NCBI GenBank assembly: GCA_024663395.1
Contig: JANFAH010000094.1
Coordinates: 100,673-164,672, forward strand
Source of the DNA: Pisolithus tinctorius
Lineage: Eukaryota; Basidiomycota; Agaricomycetes; Boletales; Pisolithaceae
Reading direction: 5' to 3'
DNA: 64,000 bases
A program made the position numbers and the translations under genes. Within the stretch, counting starts at the first letter, position 1, and every line of letters starts with the position of its first letter. Of the stretch, positions 34,900-47,643 are shown piece after piece. The notes below the pieces were generated by a model. That model saw only the letters and a list, made by a program, of their open reading frames with translations. It did no database searches and was not told the DNA's origin.

Positions 34900-37000
34900 T
34901 CACACGGGTAAGGTGAAGGGGAGATGTGACCCACTTCTCCAATGTTCCGCTGCATCGACACGCTGCCATTCATTTAGTCTGTTGTCTTTGTCTGTGAGTA
35001 AGAACACTTCTTCCGCTTCTTCAGACCACACGCTGGCATTCCTAACTATGGAGATTGGAAGCTCTCTTCGTTCTAGGTCTGACAGGACATGGCGGCGCAA
35101 GTAAGAGTGAAGATAGTCTCCCTCCACCGAGGGGCGGAACGCTAACGGCGATGCAGACTTTGAACAAAAGAACACCTAGAAATGGTCGAGTTCCCAACTT
35201 TGGTCGTGAACTATTGTATGGAGCTCACTATATTGACAAATTCATCATGAAGGTTCTGGTCCGGAATCGCACCAAGGTGATCATGGAATGCCCTGCATTG
35301 TCCAAATGCCTTGAGCAAAGTAGTCGCTACAGCCCTCGACGACATTGACCCGAGTTTCCCTGCAAAATTCTACACGACGTCAAGTTTCAATAGTGCAGAT
35401 ATGGAGAGAATCAGGTAAGACCTCACAACAGCAATGACACCCCTGGAAGTCATGATCTTTTTCAACTCATTCCAGAATTCAATAGTGTAAAGGTGCCCTG
35501 GCACTCCGCCTCCAGAGAAGCAATCATGGACAACCATGTCGAATTTCGAAGGATTACTCGGGGATGCTAACAGGGTAGCAACACGTCGTTGGAGCCAGCC
35601 ACGCGCGTCCTCAAGAAATACGTTGTCATCACCTGGATGTTTCAAGCCAAAGTATCTCCTCGCGGCGTAATAAACCGCTGGATCTATCTCCACGAGAGTC
35701 GTGGAAATTCCATGATGTGCGAGGGCATCAGCCACTACACCAGCTCCAACACCTCTACGGCAGCAGAGAGGTGAAACGTTAAGACTAAATGGTTTAGTTT
35801 CATGTAGTACTTACATTACAAGTGCTTTCTCGCAATGGCCGCCGGAGCATTCAGATGTACCATTGATGAGTCGTACTGCCTCTTGAAGGACGAATGCGCT
35901 ATATATGGAGTCTCCAAGGTGTGTCCCCAACTCGTCCGTACGAGGTGGAACATTTCCCATAGTGACGACCGCTTCGCCGGTCCAAACACCTCCCAATAAC
36001 GAATGGGATGCCCGGAGATAACGTAGGGAGTGTAATGCATCCGGGACAGTGTCCTTCAGCGTATCAAGCAATTCCCCAACAACAATTATTCCGGTTATAG
36101 ATTCTTGAGAAGAAAGTATGCGCAGGGGATATTGAACACTGTGATAGGGAAACTCCTCGAATTCGGATAACGTAGGCGTTCGCATGGCAGGAAAAAAAAG
36201 AAAGGTGGCTGGAAGAAGTAGAAGGAGGTATCGTTTGGTGAGACCGACAACTTGATGGCCATTGTGCATGAACCTATGCTTGTCTTCCGCTAAACAGAAC
36301 CCCATCCACCCAGCGTATGCGAGAATTCCTAGAAACAAGAACTACGTGCGGTCACAGTGCTGTGTTTCGTGACAAATATCAAGTCGTGGAAAGAAGCTTA
36401 CGATGTAGTCTTTTCGAGACTCTAATGAGAGCTTGCGAACTATCAGCTCAGAGATTGAATACAATTGCAGAACGCTTCTCGCCAGTCCAAACATGACGAC
36501 AAACCGGAGCTAGAACAGACCTTCCTGCCTTAGTTGACTTGAACATGGTAACGACAACTCACACCGAAGTACATAATTAGAGACACTAAGAGGTGTACCA
36601 CCGGTGCCAGAACCAGTATGTGGCAGATGAAAGGACCGATTGCTGGGTCACCATACCTAGCGGCATGAATCCCGACCCAATATGTAGTGTGAGGGGCGAT
36701 TTGAACCAGTACCGCGAGGCCCAGGAATAAACGACGAATTGCCGGTCTTGGAAAGATGATCGCCAATGCCGTGCAACTGTGGACTACGAGGTCCAAGTAC
36801 CGTTCTGTCAGAGTGCTTCCGAACAGAGGGTCGAGCGCTCTCTTGTATGCTGCGATGAAAAGAAGCAAGCCCAACGTCGCTGCCAAGATCGAGGATAATG
36901 CTTGTCCGTTCTTCTGCAGTGCCAGCACAATTTGACCAGGGCCATAGACGTGAGTATGCATTGCTTCTTGCATGCCGCCTGCAGGTGTGAGCTCCTTCAT
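34900..37000 (-). CDS. polytopic membrane protein with C-terminal spermidine-synthase-like methyltransferase fold
   Basis: The first ATG in frame is 37000 (MKELTPAGGMQ). The N-terminal part has several hydrophobic segments (ILAATLGLLLFIAAY, LFLGLAVLVQIAPH, FICHILVLAPVVHLLVSLIMY, then FLGILAYAGWMGFCL and YLLLLLPATFLFFP). The C-terminal part is a Rossmann domain like spermidine synthase: VVTMGNVPP, GVGAGVV-type glycine loop joined across an intron near 35765-35812, TTLVEIDPAVYYAARRYFGL (acidic residue for the nucleoside), VFLEDARGWL and FDMVVHDCFSGGGVPGHLYT. The last exon starts near 35180 and ends at 34900. Similar TM-plus-SpeE proteins occur in fungi and bacteria; whether they make polyamines is not known. 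The substrate is therefore left open. Confidence 0.8.
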
Positions 37001-37143
37001 ATAATTAGTCGAGGACACAGTGCCTCACTACAGGGTCTCTTCAGTTCGCAAGAAGGTAGCTGTAGTGTTCAAATTCGCCATGATTGCTTGTAAGTACTAA
37101 ATAGGCTATAGTACAACCTCCATCTCGCATTTGATCTGTCTCT

Positions 37144-38375
37144 TCACTCTTTCCACAAACTAGACTCAACGGCAGTGAATTCCACGTCACGTAACCCCTG
37201 AGAGGGCGCGACCCCACAATCTTCAGTTCTGTGAGTGGCAAAAGCAATAGAGTTCACGCGGGTCTCAGACTGAGCATACGTGCCCACTGCCCGACCTTGA
37301 ACAACGCGGATGATGATGATAAGCTGGGCGATGGCCTGGTGGGCAGGTCAGAAGACCTCCCCGGGTTTTATGCAGCTCGAGCGTACCTGGACGTTGGGGA
37401 TAGACAACAATACAAGGTTGGATAAATTCGAGTGAAGAGCGAAGGAAATGATATAGATGATGCCCAAGACAGAGTACATAGCGGCAGATTCGACAACCAT
37501 GGTCATAGCGGTGTTGTATATGTGTAGGTGCTCGCTTCCTACCAGACCCTCCATTCCTCGTCGGAATTTGAGAAGTTGCCACGAGACGAGGAGAGTGTAC
37601 ATGACGGTCATGCCGACTTCAATGCAAAGATAGGCTAGTTGGGTGTTGAGGTTGTAAAACACCGTTCCACTTGCCCTTGCCAGAATAACGATAGAAAGTG
37701 CTTGAGGAGGAAGTTAGCCAGAGAAACCTGCTAAGCGCTCCCTTGATACCTACCAATCATTGTCAGAAAAAGGGCGGTCATAGACACTGCGACGTATTTA
37801 TTCCCATTCCAAACCACAAGACACCGGTAAAGCTATCGCGGGTGCGTTTTAGCATCGTATATCACACAAGAAGAGAGAAATCCACCAGAAGGGCTTGCAT
37901 GAACCACTCCATGACATAGTAGCTGGATACATCAACGGGTCTGAAACTGGGTACACGATCTCGCAGACATACCAAGTCAATGCCATAATGTTTATCCAAT
38001 AGTTCAATTCATCCTCAATCAACGCCACTGGTCCTCCTGGTGCATCCCTCAAATCGATCCATATCATTTCGGTGAATTTGACATTGGCTGCAAAGCCGAC
38101 CGTAGCCAGAATGAAGGTGGTAAAAACATAAGCCAAGAGCCACGGACGGTATACTACGCCATTCCCGCGTCTACGCTGGGACAGGATGGCCGCTGCAGCT
38201 TGGACGGTGAGTAAAAACAGGATCCCTGGACGTGTAGGACGACGAGTTAACAAATTGTAAGCCAAGAAAGAATAACTTGCAACCTACCATATGAAAAAGC
38301 GGCCAATATCATGCCATCGAGACGCGACCGTTCGAGCCAGAGATCAGTGGCCGGGGTATAGGAGCCAGAGGACAT
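37144..38375 (-). CDS. multi-pass (probably seven-helix) membrane protein of an Agaricomycete-type family
   Basis: The start is the ATG at 38375 (MSSGSYTPATDLWLERSRLDGM), followed after an intron by ILFLLTVQAAAAIL. Hydrophobic helices are seen at WLLAYVFTTFILATVGFA, NYWINIMALTWYVCEIV, MEWFMQALLVDFSLL-like sequence near 37880, YLCIEVGMTVMYTLLVSW, MTMVVESAAMYSVLGIIYIISF and, in the last exon, IAQLIIIIRVVQGRA; the stop is at 37144. Exons are separated by about 50-nt introns near 38265, 37850-37700 and 37395-37345. Related seven-helix proteins without assigned ligand are numerous in mushroom-forming fungi. It follows the membrane SpeE-like gene on the same strand. Confidence 0.75.
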
Positions 38376-38833
38376 TCTTCGGAAACCGATGTAGCACAAA
38401 CTGCCGTACCCGTAGAGGCGGATTGGAGGCAGTAAGAGGTGTGAATTGATAGTGGCATTTTAGCACCGTTGTTATTATGGGAGCCTAGCAATGGGAGCCT
38501 GTTGGCCCATTTCATGATACTGTACAAGGAAAAGTGTGCAGCGGTGAAAGAAGTTAGACAGATCGGGTGATTGCATCAACTGCATGACTATTACCCTAAG
38601 AGGAATTTTACATAACTAGAGCAGTGGGGTTGCCTTTGGGTGCGGGAAAGTATGCATGCCTCGAGACGACATGCACTACTCAATACAAGACTCGATACTT
38701 GCTTTCGCACCCGAACCTTCGCATGACATCAAGTCAAACCTTACCCTTGCGAGCAAGTGCAAACCTATGCAAACCATCCTGTACTAGTTAAATTCAACTC
38801 TAGAATACAAGATGAGATCTTGGTATGTGTGTC
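38376..38833. other. intergenic region
   Basis: About 460 bp between the 7TM gene start and the stop of the peptidase gene, both on the minus strand. It includes purine/pyrimidine-mixed sequence with no open gene or repeat, and probably holds the 7TM promoter. Confidence 0.4.
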
Positions 38834-41800
38834 TTAGGTATGCACACGAATCTCTTCAACCAAGTTGTCGATTACACCCTTCAACCTTTCAATCTCGTGA
38901 GCAACTGCCACGGGATCACCGTCCAAAGTGATAGCCTCCGTGATACCCGGGAGTGTCGTAGCACCATAACCTGCGGCCAGCCGAAAATCGACAGTGACGA
39001 TGAGCACACCCATTACTCCTCATTACGCTTACTTACCTAACCACTTTCCCGGAGCCACACCAAGATGTTTGAACCACTCACGACCCTTGATACCGTCCTT
39101 CGAGATGAAAGCACGCTCAAACGCGATCAACTTCCTGTTAATCGCTTTCGCACGCTTTAGGACCCTCAAAAGTCTCTGCTCCCAGAACCTAGGCCACCAT
39201 TAGAAGTCGGAAGTAATCACAGTAAGTGCAACAACAGACCCAGTCCCTGGTGGGAAACAATGCTGTCCATATCGCACCAAGGATCTCAGAGCTGCTCTAG
39301 TTTTGTGCTCCGTCTTAGCCTTTTCGATATCAAGGTCGAGGCTTGCCGCCTGCAAATTATGGATCGAGTGGCGCAGCGGCGAGAAATCGATGTCGATGGA
39401 GGCAGCAGTTGCTAAAGTCATGACCCTGATAAGAATTCAGTTATCCCCGAGTCCAATCCGCAAACGCGAGGATAGTTCCGTACTGATCCACGTAAGCTTC
39501 CAACTGTAGGGAGTAGTGTGTGGTATTCAGTGGAAGAACGAGGTCCCCTGACAGACGTAAGACCTGGAGACCTATGTGCTTCGCAATGGCAACCTGCACG
39601 CATTTAGTGACATGCGACTCCAATCGAAAGATACTCGTCTCACATGCCGAGAGAACGTAGGATCACCGTACAGTTCTTGCCACCTTTGGGTATCGAAGAC
39701 AGAGTGGTAGTGATACACCGGATCATGCAGAGTGGACGTAAAGCATGCCTCTGCACACGGCACCTAGGCGTGTCGTGAGCACTATGTAAGTTTGGGTATT
39801 AGCCTCGACTCACTCCAATGTACTGAAGAAAAACAGTGTAGTCACTGCCGGAGCCTAATGGCCTGACCCCGAGATTATCCACGGATAAGTGAGCGGCGTG
39901 GTCCATGTCTAAGATCTCACTGTCAAAATTGTCACCAAAAAGCGTGCCTCTATCGTCACGAGCATCCCAGAGAGTTCGCCCTTCGGATGTGGGATGTGGA
40001 ATTTGTATTGCTGTCTGCATGAGAAGATGAGCTAGTAAAGGAGACGCGGATGTCCTGAGACGCGACCCAGACACGGACGTATCTAATTGTAACGTCAACG
40101 CCCAATTGTATGGAATCAGCTTAAAACGTACCTATGTTCACGTAGGCAACGACGTGATCTCTAATCCATTCGGTAAAGTCCTCGCCCCATTCGGTGCTAC
40201 CTATAAGACCAAACTTCGTTGGATGAAAAAGAAGGCCGCTATTAGACACATCAAGCCTCACCTCTTCTGCATCCCAACTAGCGATTACAATACTCCGTAG
40301 TGGTTTCCAGCCTTTCGTTAATAATTGGCCGAAACCCCGAACGGCCTCGAGCATAGAGGTTGTACCAGACGACGGGTCAGATGCCCCAAGAACCTTAACA
40401 GATTTTATGATTCTAGCTCAACGGAGGGTCAAGGTTGCGTACCCAGGCTAGGAAATGGAAATGATTCAACAAGCCTTACTAAGGAGGGGGAAGAATATAA
40501 TATAGAATAAACACCAACCATCGCGGTGACCACCGACGACGACGACCTCGTCTCTGATGTGGCCAGGTATGACACCCATCACATTCCAAATGGGCGTAAT
40601 CTTGTCGTCAACTGCACGCCTGGCTCGGTTAAATGACAAGTAGATCAACAGAAAAGATACCATTATTAACGAGTCGTACGACGGGTTCCTCAGTGTGGTC
40701 CAACCACTTCAATAGTATCTCGGCGTTTTTCCACGAAATGGGGAGGCTGGGAATAGTGGGCCTGCTCAATCCCTCCGTTCTCACACTGTCTTCATACGAG
40801 GGGTAACCAGGAGTCGTAGGGTCGCCGGGATAAAGCGAGTTAAAGTGGACGGAACCGCGCTGAACAGAAGTGGGGTTCCGTGCAGGGCCGTGGGGATATC
40901 TAGGTAAAAGTGAAACCTTAGTCGAAGAGGTGATAGGATAGCTAGCCTACGCTTTATATCCGTTCTTTGAGGTGACAGTACCATCGTCTCGCGGGTCTGA
41001 ATATATCAAGACCCCAGCAGCACCTAACTCCTGCGCCCTTTTCACCTAGAGTATAATAAGTGAGTAAAGGCGCACGCTCCCCCCTCACCCCCGCTGACCT
41101 TTAGTCCACGGAAATTACCGCCATAACGAGTGAGCACAATTTTCCCCGTGAAATTGACCCCTCGTAAGGGTCAGCGGGGATGGGTAATCTAGAAATGAGG
41201 AATCGCTTACCAGCCTCAAGAAGTGCATCGTAATCTTGCTTTCGGCCATAATGGGCATACACTAACTTTCCCAAAGCTTCACCACCTCGACTTAAGCCGT
41301 GCCAAGCTGGTGTAGCTGTCGCATACATGGCAGCGTACGGGTCTGCCTCATCAGACACTTCTTCTAGTTCTGCAACCCAGACAGGGTTGCCATGCGTCCC
41401 GAGGATCTCCAGGCTATGGTTCAGAGGGGTATTTAATATAGGAAAATAGGTATCAATCCAGGCCATCGGTTTTGTGTAGGATGATATATCCAAAGTAGCT
41501 GAACGAGACTCGTTGGTTCCCGCGCGAAAGATGGGTAGGTCACCTGGAAGTGGTTTGATGCCCAGCTCGTCCTGGAGGATGGCGAGAAATGACTTTGCAC
41601 TTTCAAAGTCTCCAGATGTGCCAGCCATATGCGGCTCCGAAGTGAATAAACAGGAGGTCGCAAGCGCACTCTCTTCGTTTGGAATAGACCTCAGAGGGCT
41701 CGTCAATTACTCGCAGCAGGCCCACTTGAGAAAGCGCTCACAAGAACAGCGTCTCCGCCTCCCTACCACACAGAGGATCCTTGCAGCCTCCAACATTTTG

Positions 41801-42025
41801 AAGATAGCCCTGAAGCAAATCTTGGTCCACCTGAGCTAAGTGAGCTTCCTCTTGTGGGGAGTAGGAGGACTGCACGCAGTAATAGAGCGTGCATATGATG
41901 AAGACAACAATACTCGTTCGGAACCACTGCTTTGCTATGAGACGTGCTCCCGCGGTAGGTGGTGCGTCAAAAGCTATGACTGCAGTCGATTTGACGACGA
42001 CAGCGGGTAGTTGTTTCTCGTCCAT
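38834..42025 (-). CDS. M28 glutamate-carboxypeptidase II-like membrane peptidase (PSMA/Vps70 type), copy 1
   Basis: Start at ATG 42025 ([19 protein letters not shown]), with one membrane anchor ([15 protein letters not shown]), so a type II protein. A PA-type region follows ([30 protein letters not shown]). The M28 catalytic core has GGHRDG (metal His and Asp), [20 protein letters not shown] (bridging Asp) and SWDAEE (catalytic Glu and ligand), then [12 protein letters not shown]. The C-terminal dimerisation domain ends [14 protein letters not shown] and a stop at 38834. In yeast, relatives include Vps70 and the Bsd2-linked Tre1/Tre2; in animals PSMA cleaves C-terminal glutamate. Many short introns interrupt it and I did not fix all of them. 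A paralog lies at 61.6-64 kb. Confidence 0.88.
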
Positions 42026-42308
42026 GGGTCTCTGCTGATGGACAGGACCGAACAGTGTACAGTAGAGTAGTATACGCACAAACCTGAGCGCCTATTAGTC
42101 CAGCTCCCGCGCTCCCGTATACACACAAACACTAAATTCCAACTTGTCCAAGTCACAAGCTCACAAGGAGTGGTAACTAGTACGTTCGACAGCATAACAA
42201 TGTTACACGCATTACAACGTATTGGAACGTCTTTTTCTTTCAGGCGACGAGTGCGCTGCGCTCCATTTTATGACCCAAGTGGAGACTAACTGACCCAAGG
42301 GCAGCAAA

Positions 42309-44831
42309 TCATATCTTCCCGAGTACTAGGCACGTTCGAGAAGGTATATAGACCTGAGGAAAATGGATGACCGGTATGTTAACCAATATGAGATGATTTT
42401 TCCTTACCTGCAACCAATTCTTTCTGTTGTTCCATTCCACTGGAGTCGTACTGTATTTGACGTCGAGCGATACATTTTCAAACCCGCCGAACCTCTTCTC
42501 ATCGCTGCTTAGGATGGCGGAATATTCCCCTGGTATTTCGACCCCGACGCGGTAGTCCGTGAACGATTTGCTTGGATGGAAATTGAAGATGAAGAGAAGT
42601 CCAGCTCGCTCGTATACGATGACCTTGTCTCCTTCATGCTTGAGAGAAATATATAACTGTGCGAAAAGTACTCGATCTCGAGCGGGAAACGTAGTGAGTG
42701 GTACGTTCTCCTTACCTGAGGGGAAGATAACCAGCCATATTGTTCCTCGAGATGGTTCATTGCTGCATCAAAGTTGTTTAGGTATTTATACCGTAGCAAT
42801 TCATCGTCTACGAGATTGAATTGACGGCGAGCATGGTGGAAGGAATTATTATTGCCTTCTCGGGGAAAATCGAGCCACTACACCGGGGATTAGTGGGACC
42901 TAGTGCGGGGAGGCACTCGCACTCGCCTCTGGATGTCCGAATTCGTTGCCCTCAAAGTTTAGATATCCTTCTCCGCCCAAGGAATGAACGAGTAAACTAA
43001 ACAGTGTGAGAAAACGTCCACAAAACCAAGGTGCATCGTACCGTATCATCTTGTGCAACGCAAGCCCTCGAGCAATTACGGGAGTCATTACGGTTAAGTC
43101 TGACATGTTAGTGTCTTATGCACAAACGTTTGAATCGCTCTTCGTCTGTCATCCAGTTTACAAGACTTACACATTTCCTTGTCCATCAACCAGAACGCTA
43201 TGGTCTTGTCACCGACCAAGGCTTGATCGTGACTCTCGGCATAGGCGATAGTTTTCTCTCCATATCTGCGATTGGTCAGTGTATGCACTATATTCCCCAT
43301 ATTCCAATCCTCGTCAGACTTATGTTTGAGAAGCTTGATCCACATGTCTGGAATGGCCATGGCCAAGCGATAATCGAAGCCCACTCCGCCTTGTTCAACA
43401 GGAACACAAAGGAGTGGCATTCCTGAGACGTCTTCGGCTATCGTCACTGCTGAGGGGTAAAGTGTATGCACTACATCGTTGGCCTGCCGAGGTGAGACCT
43501 GAAGTTCGCATCGAAGCGCTGACCGCTTACCAGCATCAAATAAGCGATTGCCTCTTCATCTGCGTCGGAGCCGTAGTACTCTTCATAATTGCCGGAAAAG
43601 CCTGTCCCTATCCCGTGATGCAGGTACATCATGCTCGTCACACCGTCAAACCGGAAGCCATCGAACTGGTACTCCTCCAAGTAGAAGCGTAGGTTGCTCA
43701 GGAGAAACCTCAAGACCTCGTGGGACCCGTAATTGAACAGTCTGCTGTCCCACAATTCATGTCTGCCCTTACTGCCTTCATGGAAATATAGGTGATCGGT
43801 ACCGTCGAAGGCATTCAAGCCATCCAGAACATTCTTAGATGCATGAGAGTGAACGACATCCAGGAGTACAATGATGCCCATTCCATGAGCGGTATCGATG
43901 AGCTCTCGAAGGTCCTCGGGAGTTCCGTAACGAGAGCTAGCAGCAAAGAAACTCGTTACTTGGTAGCCGAACGCTGTCCACCCAATCAGTAGATGCGACC
44001 TAACGTGCTAAACGATCGACCCACAAGCGTAATAAGGGTGTTCCATTATGGCCATTAACTGAATGGTGTTGTATCCCAACCTGTGTATCCGAGGAAGCGT
44101 ACTTTGCGTGAACTCCCTGTAGGTCCCCACTCGGAGTTCTGGAGTGGAGATGCCGACGTGGGCTTCATATATTCTCAGGGATCGGGGTCGAGTGGGGCGA
44201 GGGTTTTTAAACTGGTAACGCTCGTCTGCAGGTGGATTCCAGAAACGGGACTCATAGGCAGGGGAGTACGTCAGATCTTGGGTGACCCGGTGAACCCACG
44301 CGGGCAACCTTTCAATACGTGTCCCTGATGGTAGAATCATAGATATCTGATAAAGTCGGGAAACAAATGAGTGCAGATGATAGCGCTTTGCTGAAATCTA
44401 TCTTACTTTGACCTTAGAGTCATGTGGAATGGCAGGCTGGCCGCTCGTCTTCGGAGGTATCTCGACTTCCCAAACACCGTACTGATTCTTGGATAGAGGA
44501 TGCGATGCCCTGTTCCAGTCATCTGCCGAAAAGTCAAAATTATTAGTTTTGACGCCAAGGGTAATCTGGACCAACTGAATTCGCCTATCAAATTGGCCTC
44601 TTGAGCATTGGGGGCCCATTCTCTGTAGACGACCGTGCCGTCATCCTTCACTGTGAATCCCATCACCTCATAACCCTTTGTGAACTTCTCGTATCCCCCT
44701 TCATGCTGGAAAATCGTGTCCTTCCACTGCTGGAAACGGGCATAACGACGTTCGATGGCAGGCAGGAATGGTTTCAGGTAACCATCAAGCCCCAGGATGT
44801 GGGTTGGGTCAAAAGCCGCGTGCTCTGACAT
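42309..44831 (-). CDS. GLC3: 1,4-alpha-glucan (glycogen) branching enzyme
   Basis: Start at ATG 44831 ([21 protein letters not shown]), stop at 42309 after [17 protein letters not shown]. The enzyme makes alpha-1,6 branches in glycogen. The N-terminal CBM48 has [21 protein letters not shown]. The GH13 core shows [28 protein letters not shown] (nucleophile Asp), [10 protein letters not shown] (acid/base Glu), [13 protein letters not shown] (transition-state Asp) and [20 protein letters not shown]-terminal beta domain carries FSHSYIF-type sequence and an altered but readable end. Introns of about 50 nt interrupt most blocks; the last is 42365-42412 or close to it. Catalytic residues are complete. 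Confidence 0.95.
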
Positions 44832-45022
44832 GTAGGCGACGGGATGAAAGTTCTGTAATTGATGCAGCTAGAAAGATCTCATATTATCTGTTCGTTTGCC
44901 TCAGCCTCAATATGGCTATTAGCAACGACGACACGGGTTGCTCCGACCAGTGGGTCCAAATACCCCAAGCTACGTCATACACATTACAGGTTCTCCTCGC
45001 AACAGAAGCACCATCAACATCA

Positions 45023-47418
45023 TCATCGTATCCATCCTCGCTGTTCCGCATAGGCAACGACGTCCTGCGCTGATTCCGGGTTTGTTAGCGGAGCGACTGT
45101 TTTCCGGGAACCCTTTTGAACCTTGAATTTCAAATTTATGTGTTGTCCTAGAAGCCTCTCCACTTCCACCAAACAGTCATAACACTCTTGTTCGTCATAC
45201 CCTGTGGGCGACTCTATTCTTCCTTCGCCGACCGCCTTCTTTCTAGTGCTGGGCGGTCTCAGGCGTTTGGAGTACAATAGCTTTAACACAAGATAATGAA
45301 GCCACTGGTAGTGTGTCAGTGATTACTTTGATAAGGTTGCCTGCAAACAGCTAACCATGACGTTGGTGAACGGCTGATAACGGTCCCAACCACCGCGGTT
45401 CAACTTCACCATCATCCTGTATATGTCATATTGATAGTCCCCTGTTGTGCCGTGAGATACCCTTGCGACTTCATCGAACGCGCTTACCTTCCCCCTCGAA
45501 AATGTCATCGTCGAACGACGTCCAATAAGTTACTCGGTCCCCAGGATCACTTGCATCCATTCTGGACAATCCAAGATCAATAATGGTAGTCTTAACACCA
45601 AAGCGGGTATTATCCATCGAAGATTTATTTCCTCTGATCTGTGATTTTTTGACGGGAACGCTCCTAACGAGAATTTGTCCCCAATGAAGATCGCGATGCT
45701 GTACGGTTGCATTGGTAAGTAGTTTACTTCACATCTGCGAGATATACCTCAAAGTGTACCAGATCTTCCGCTTGCGCCAGCGCCCTTGCAACCTGCCAAA
45801 ACACTCCGCACGCCTGCTGCCATCCATATTTCGACGGATTTTTGAACACAAATGACTCAAGATCCGGTCCACCATTTGGTAATACGATGATAGCGTACAT
45901 CTGGTCGAGGGCGAAGGAATCTATGTGTATCTGTGAGTAGATGTATCGTGGTCGTGGCGAATATAACCAACCTGGCCGAACGCTTTCCGAGCCCTTTTTC
46001 TCGTTGTATTCATCCCATAGTTCCAGAAACAAAGTGGGATACTTTCCTCTAACAACATAAGTCTTCAGCAGTTTCACAAAGCCGCGGCAAAGCGCTCCCA
46101 TCGCCCTTGTCACGATAATCTCTTTTAGTACATCTTTGGCGTCGGTAGACGGAGGCGTTTCGGCCATCAGGCATGAGTATTTATCTTCTTTTTGGATTGG
46201 AATAACTTTGAGGACAACGTCCCCAATGCCAAATACTTCGGAAAACGATGCCTCTCCGATCTTGCGGAAATGGACATCGACGTCTGCATCAACAGATTGC
46301 ACTACAGGGTCGAATGGAAAGGTCTCAATGAATGCCGAGAACTCGTGGGGGCACGTCTGTGAACACTCGTTCAAGAGAGGTAGGAGGTAGTTTGGTGGTG
46401 AGTAATTCTGGTCTTCGGTTGCGGCTACGTCCGAAATGTCAAGCTGCGCGAGTTCCAGGGATAGGTCCACCTCAGTGGGTGTTGAAGGGGTCAGGAATTG
46501 TTGCGCAAAGATTGTCCTATTCGAGCCGCGTCGGATCGGCGTGAGTTGACGGGGTTTTGACACGGTGGGAGGGGGTAATAGCGTGAGTGGTACCGGGTTC
46601 ACTTCGCGTAGTGGAACCTGTCGAGGCGCTGCCTGATAGGCAACTGGGGGAGGGGTCTTGGTTTGGATGTTCACGATCTTGTAGGGCGCAGATGGTATAA
46701 CAACTTCCACCCGTGGTATTGATTTCTCGGTGCTCAATGGACGGACGCGTCGGGCACGACCACCGGCATTGAATTCGGTTTCTGATTCATCTGAAGATAT
46801 CAACCGGTGTGTATCTCGTCGTGACCTTTTTGGCGGCATCGGCGCTTCTGTTTCGCTATCATCACTGACGATGATAGGTTGTGCGTCTCTACATTTACCG
46901 GTATAGGTTTTCGGCCGTGATATATGAGTAACGTTGGTTTGCACGTCAGTGTGCGATACCCGCCGCTCTTGACACACTGTCTTCCCTGCTTCGTCCAGGA
47001 GAATGATATCCACAGGCAATTGGGGCGAGTGGGGTTTCAAGGAAAGGCGCCGACGGGACTTACCCTTCTTACCCAGTGTACGGGTCATGGAAGCGGGGGA
47101 CACGCCATTGAGGCGCACTGGCGTAAGAGGTTGACGATTCGCAGTGTCTACCTTAAGTGGGAGGTCCCTCGTAGATTTTGCCTTGATAGGCGTGTCAAGA
47201 ATGCCAGAGCGTTTCGGTTTGCGCAGTACCCGGGGACGTGCAGGTGATAGGATAATCGCGTTCTCTCGTTGCACTTTCTTGCGAATGAGCGCTGTGCCCG
47301 GAGAGACCGCGCGTGGTTCATCCACTGGCTGATCTTCGTCCCTTCTGTCGGAAACGTTCACAATGCGATGACCTCGCCGACCGTATGCCAGGACCTGCTT
47401 TGTCCGTGACCCAAGCAT
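45023..47418 (-). CDS. haspin-like histone H3-Thr3 kinase
   Basis: Start at ATG 47418 (MLGSRTKQVLAYGRRGHRIV), stop at 45023 (VAYAEQRGWIR). The first exon alone gives about 480 residues: a basic disordered N-terminus with SP/TP sites, then the haspin kinase lobe with KIGEASFSEVFG (glycine loop), VVLKVIPI (Lys), KEIIVTRAM and LWDEYNEKKG. Later exons carry IIVLPNGGPDLE, the catalytic loop HRDLHWGQILV, IIDLGLSRMD in place of DFG, DDDIFEGE and GDYQYDIYRMM. Haspin phosphorylates histone H3 Thr3 in mitosis to bring the chromosomal passenger complex to centromeres. It shares a 225-bp divergent promoter with PSF2. Confidence 0.93.
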
Positions 47419-47560
47419 CTGTTGAATGACAAGTCGTGTGCGTGATAACTATCAGTACAGGACAACAATGGGGGACTCTCGGACGTACCTATGGTGCCCA
47501 GAGTATGTGTTGGAAACACTGGGGAATAACAACCTTGGCTAGCTCTAAGAGCGCGTTGCA

Positions 47561-47576
47561 ACGCGTCCGTCACGTG
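47561..47576. promoter_or_regulatory. ACGCGT (MCB-type) box next to TCACGTG in haspin/PSF2 promoter
   Basis: ACGCGT at 47561-47566 matches the MluI cell-cycle box bound by the Mbp1/Res-type G1/S factor MBF in yeasts. It is followed 4 bp later by CACGTG (47571-47576) with a T before it. Both are in the 225-bp gap between the divergent haspin and PSF2 start codons. The link to cell-cycle expression is inferred. Confidence 0.45.
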
Positions 47577-47643
47577 CTCTAGGAATGCCCACGCCCCTAG
47601 CTTGCACTCCCGTCGATGCTGCCTATTATTTCATGGTATTTCA

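Noticed and set aside
33126..38375. A secondary-metabolite cluster built on the oxygenase, SpeE-like and ALDH genes
   Set aside because: No backbone synthase, cluster transcription factor or transporter is present, and housekeeping genes such as RCC1 are interleaved.
45023..45126. Plus-strand frames beginning near 44768-44938 that might be a gene antisense to haspin
   Set aside because: They overlap the conserved C-terminal exon of haspin and the gap before the branching-enzyme gene, with no motif of their own.
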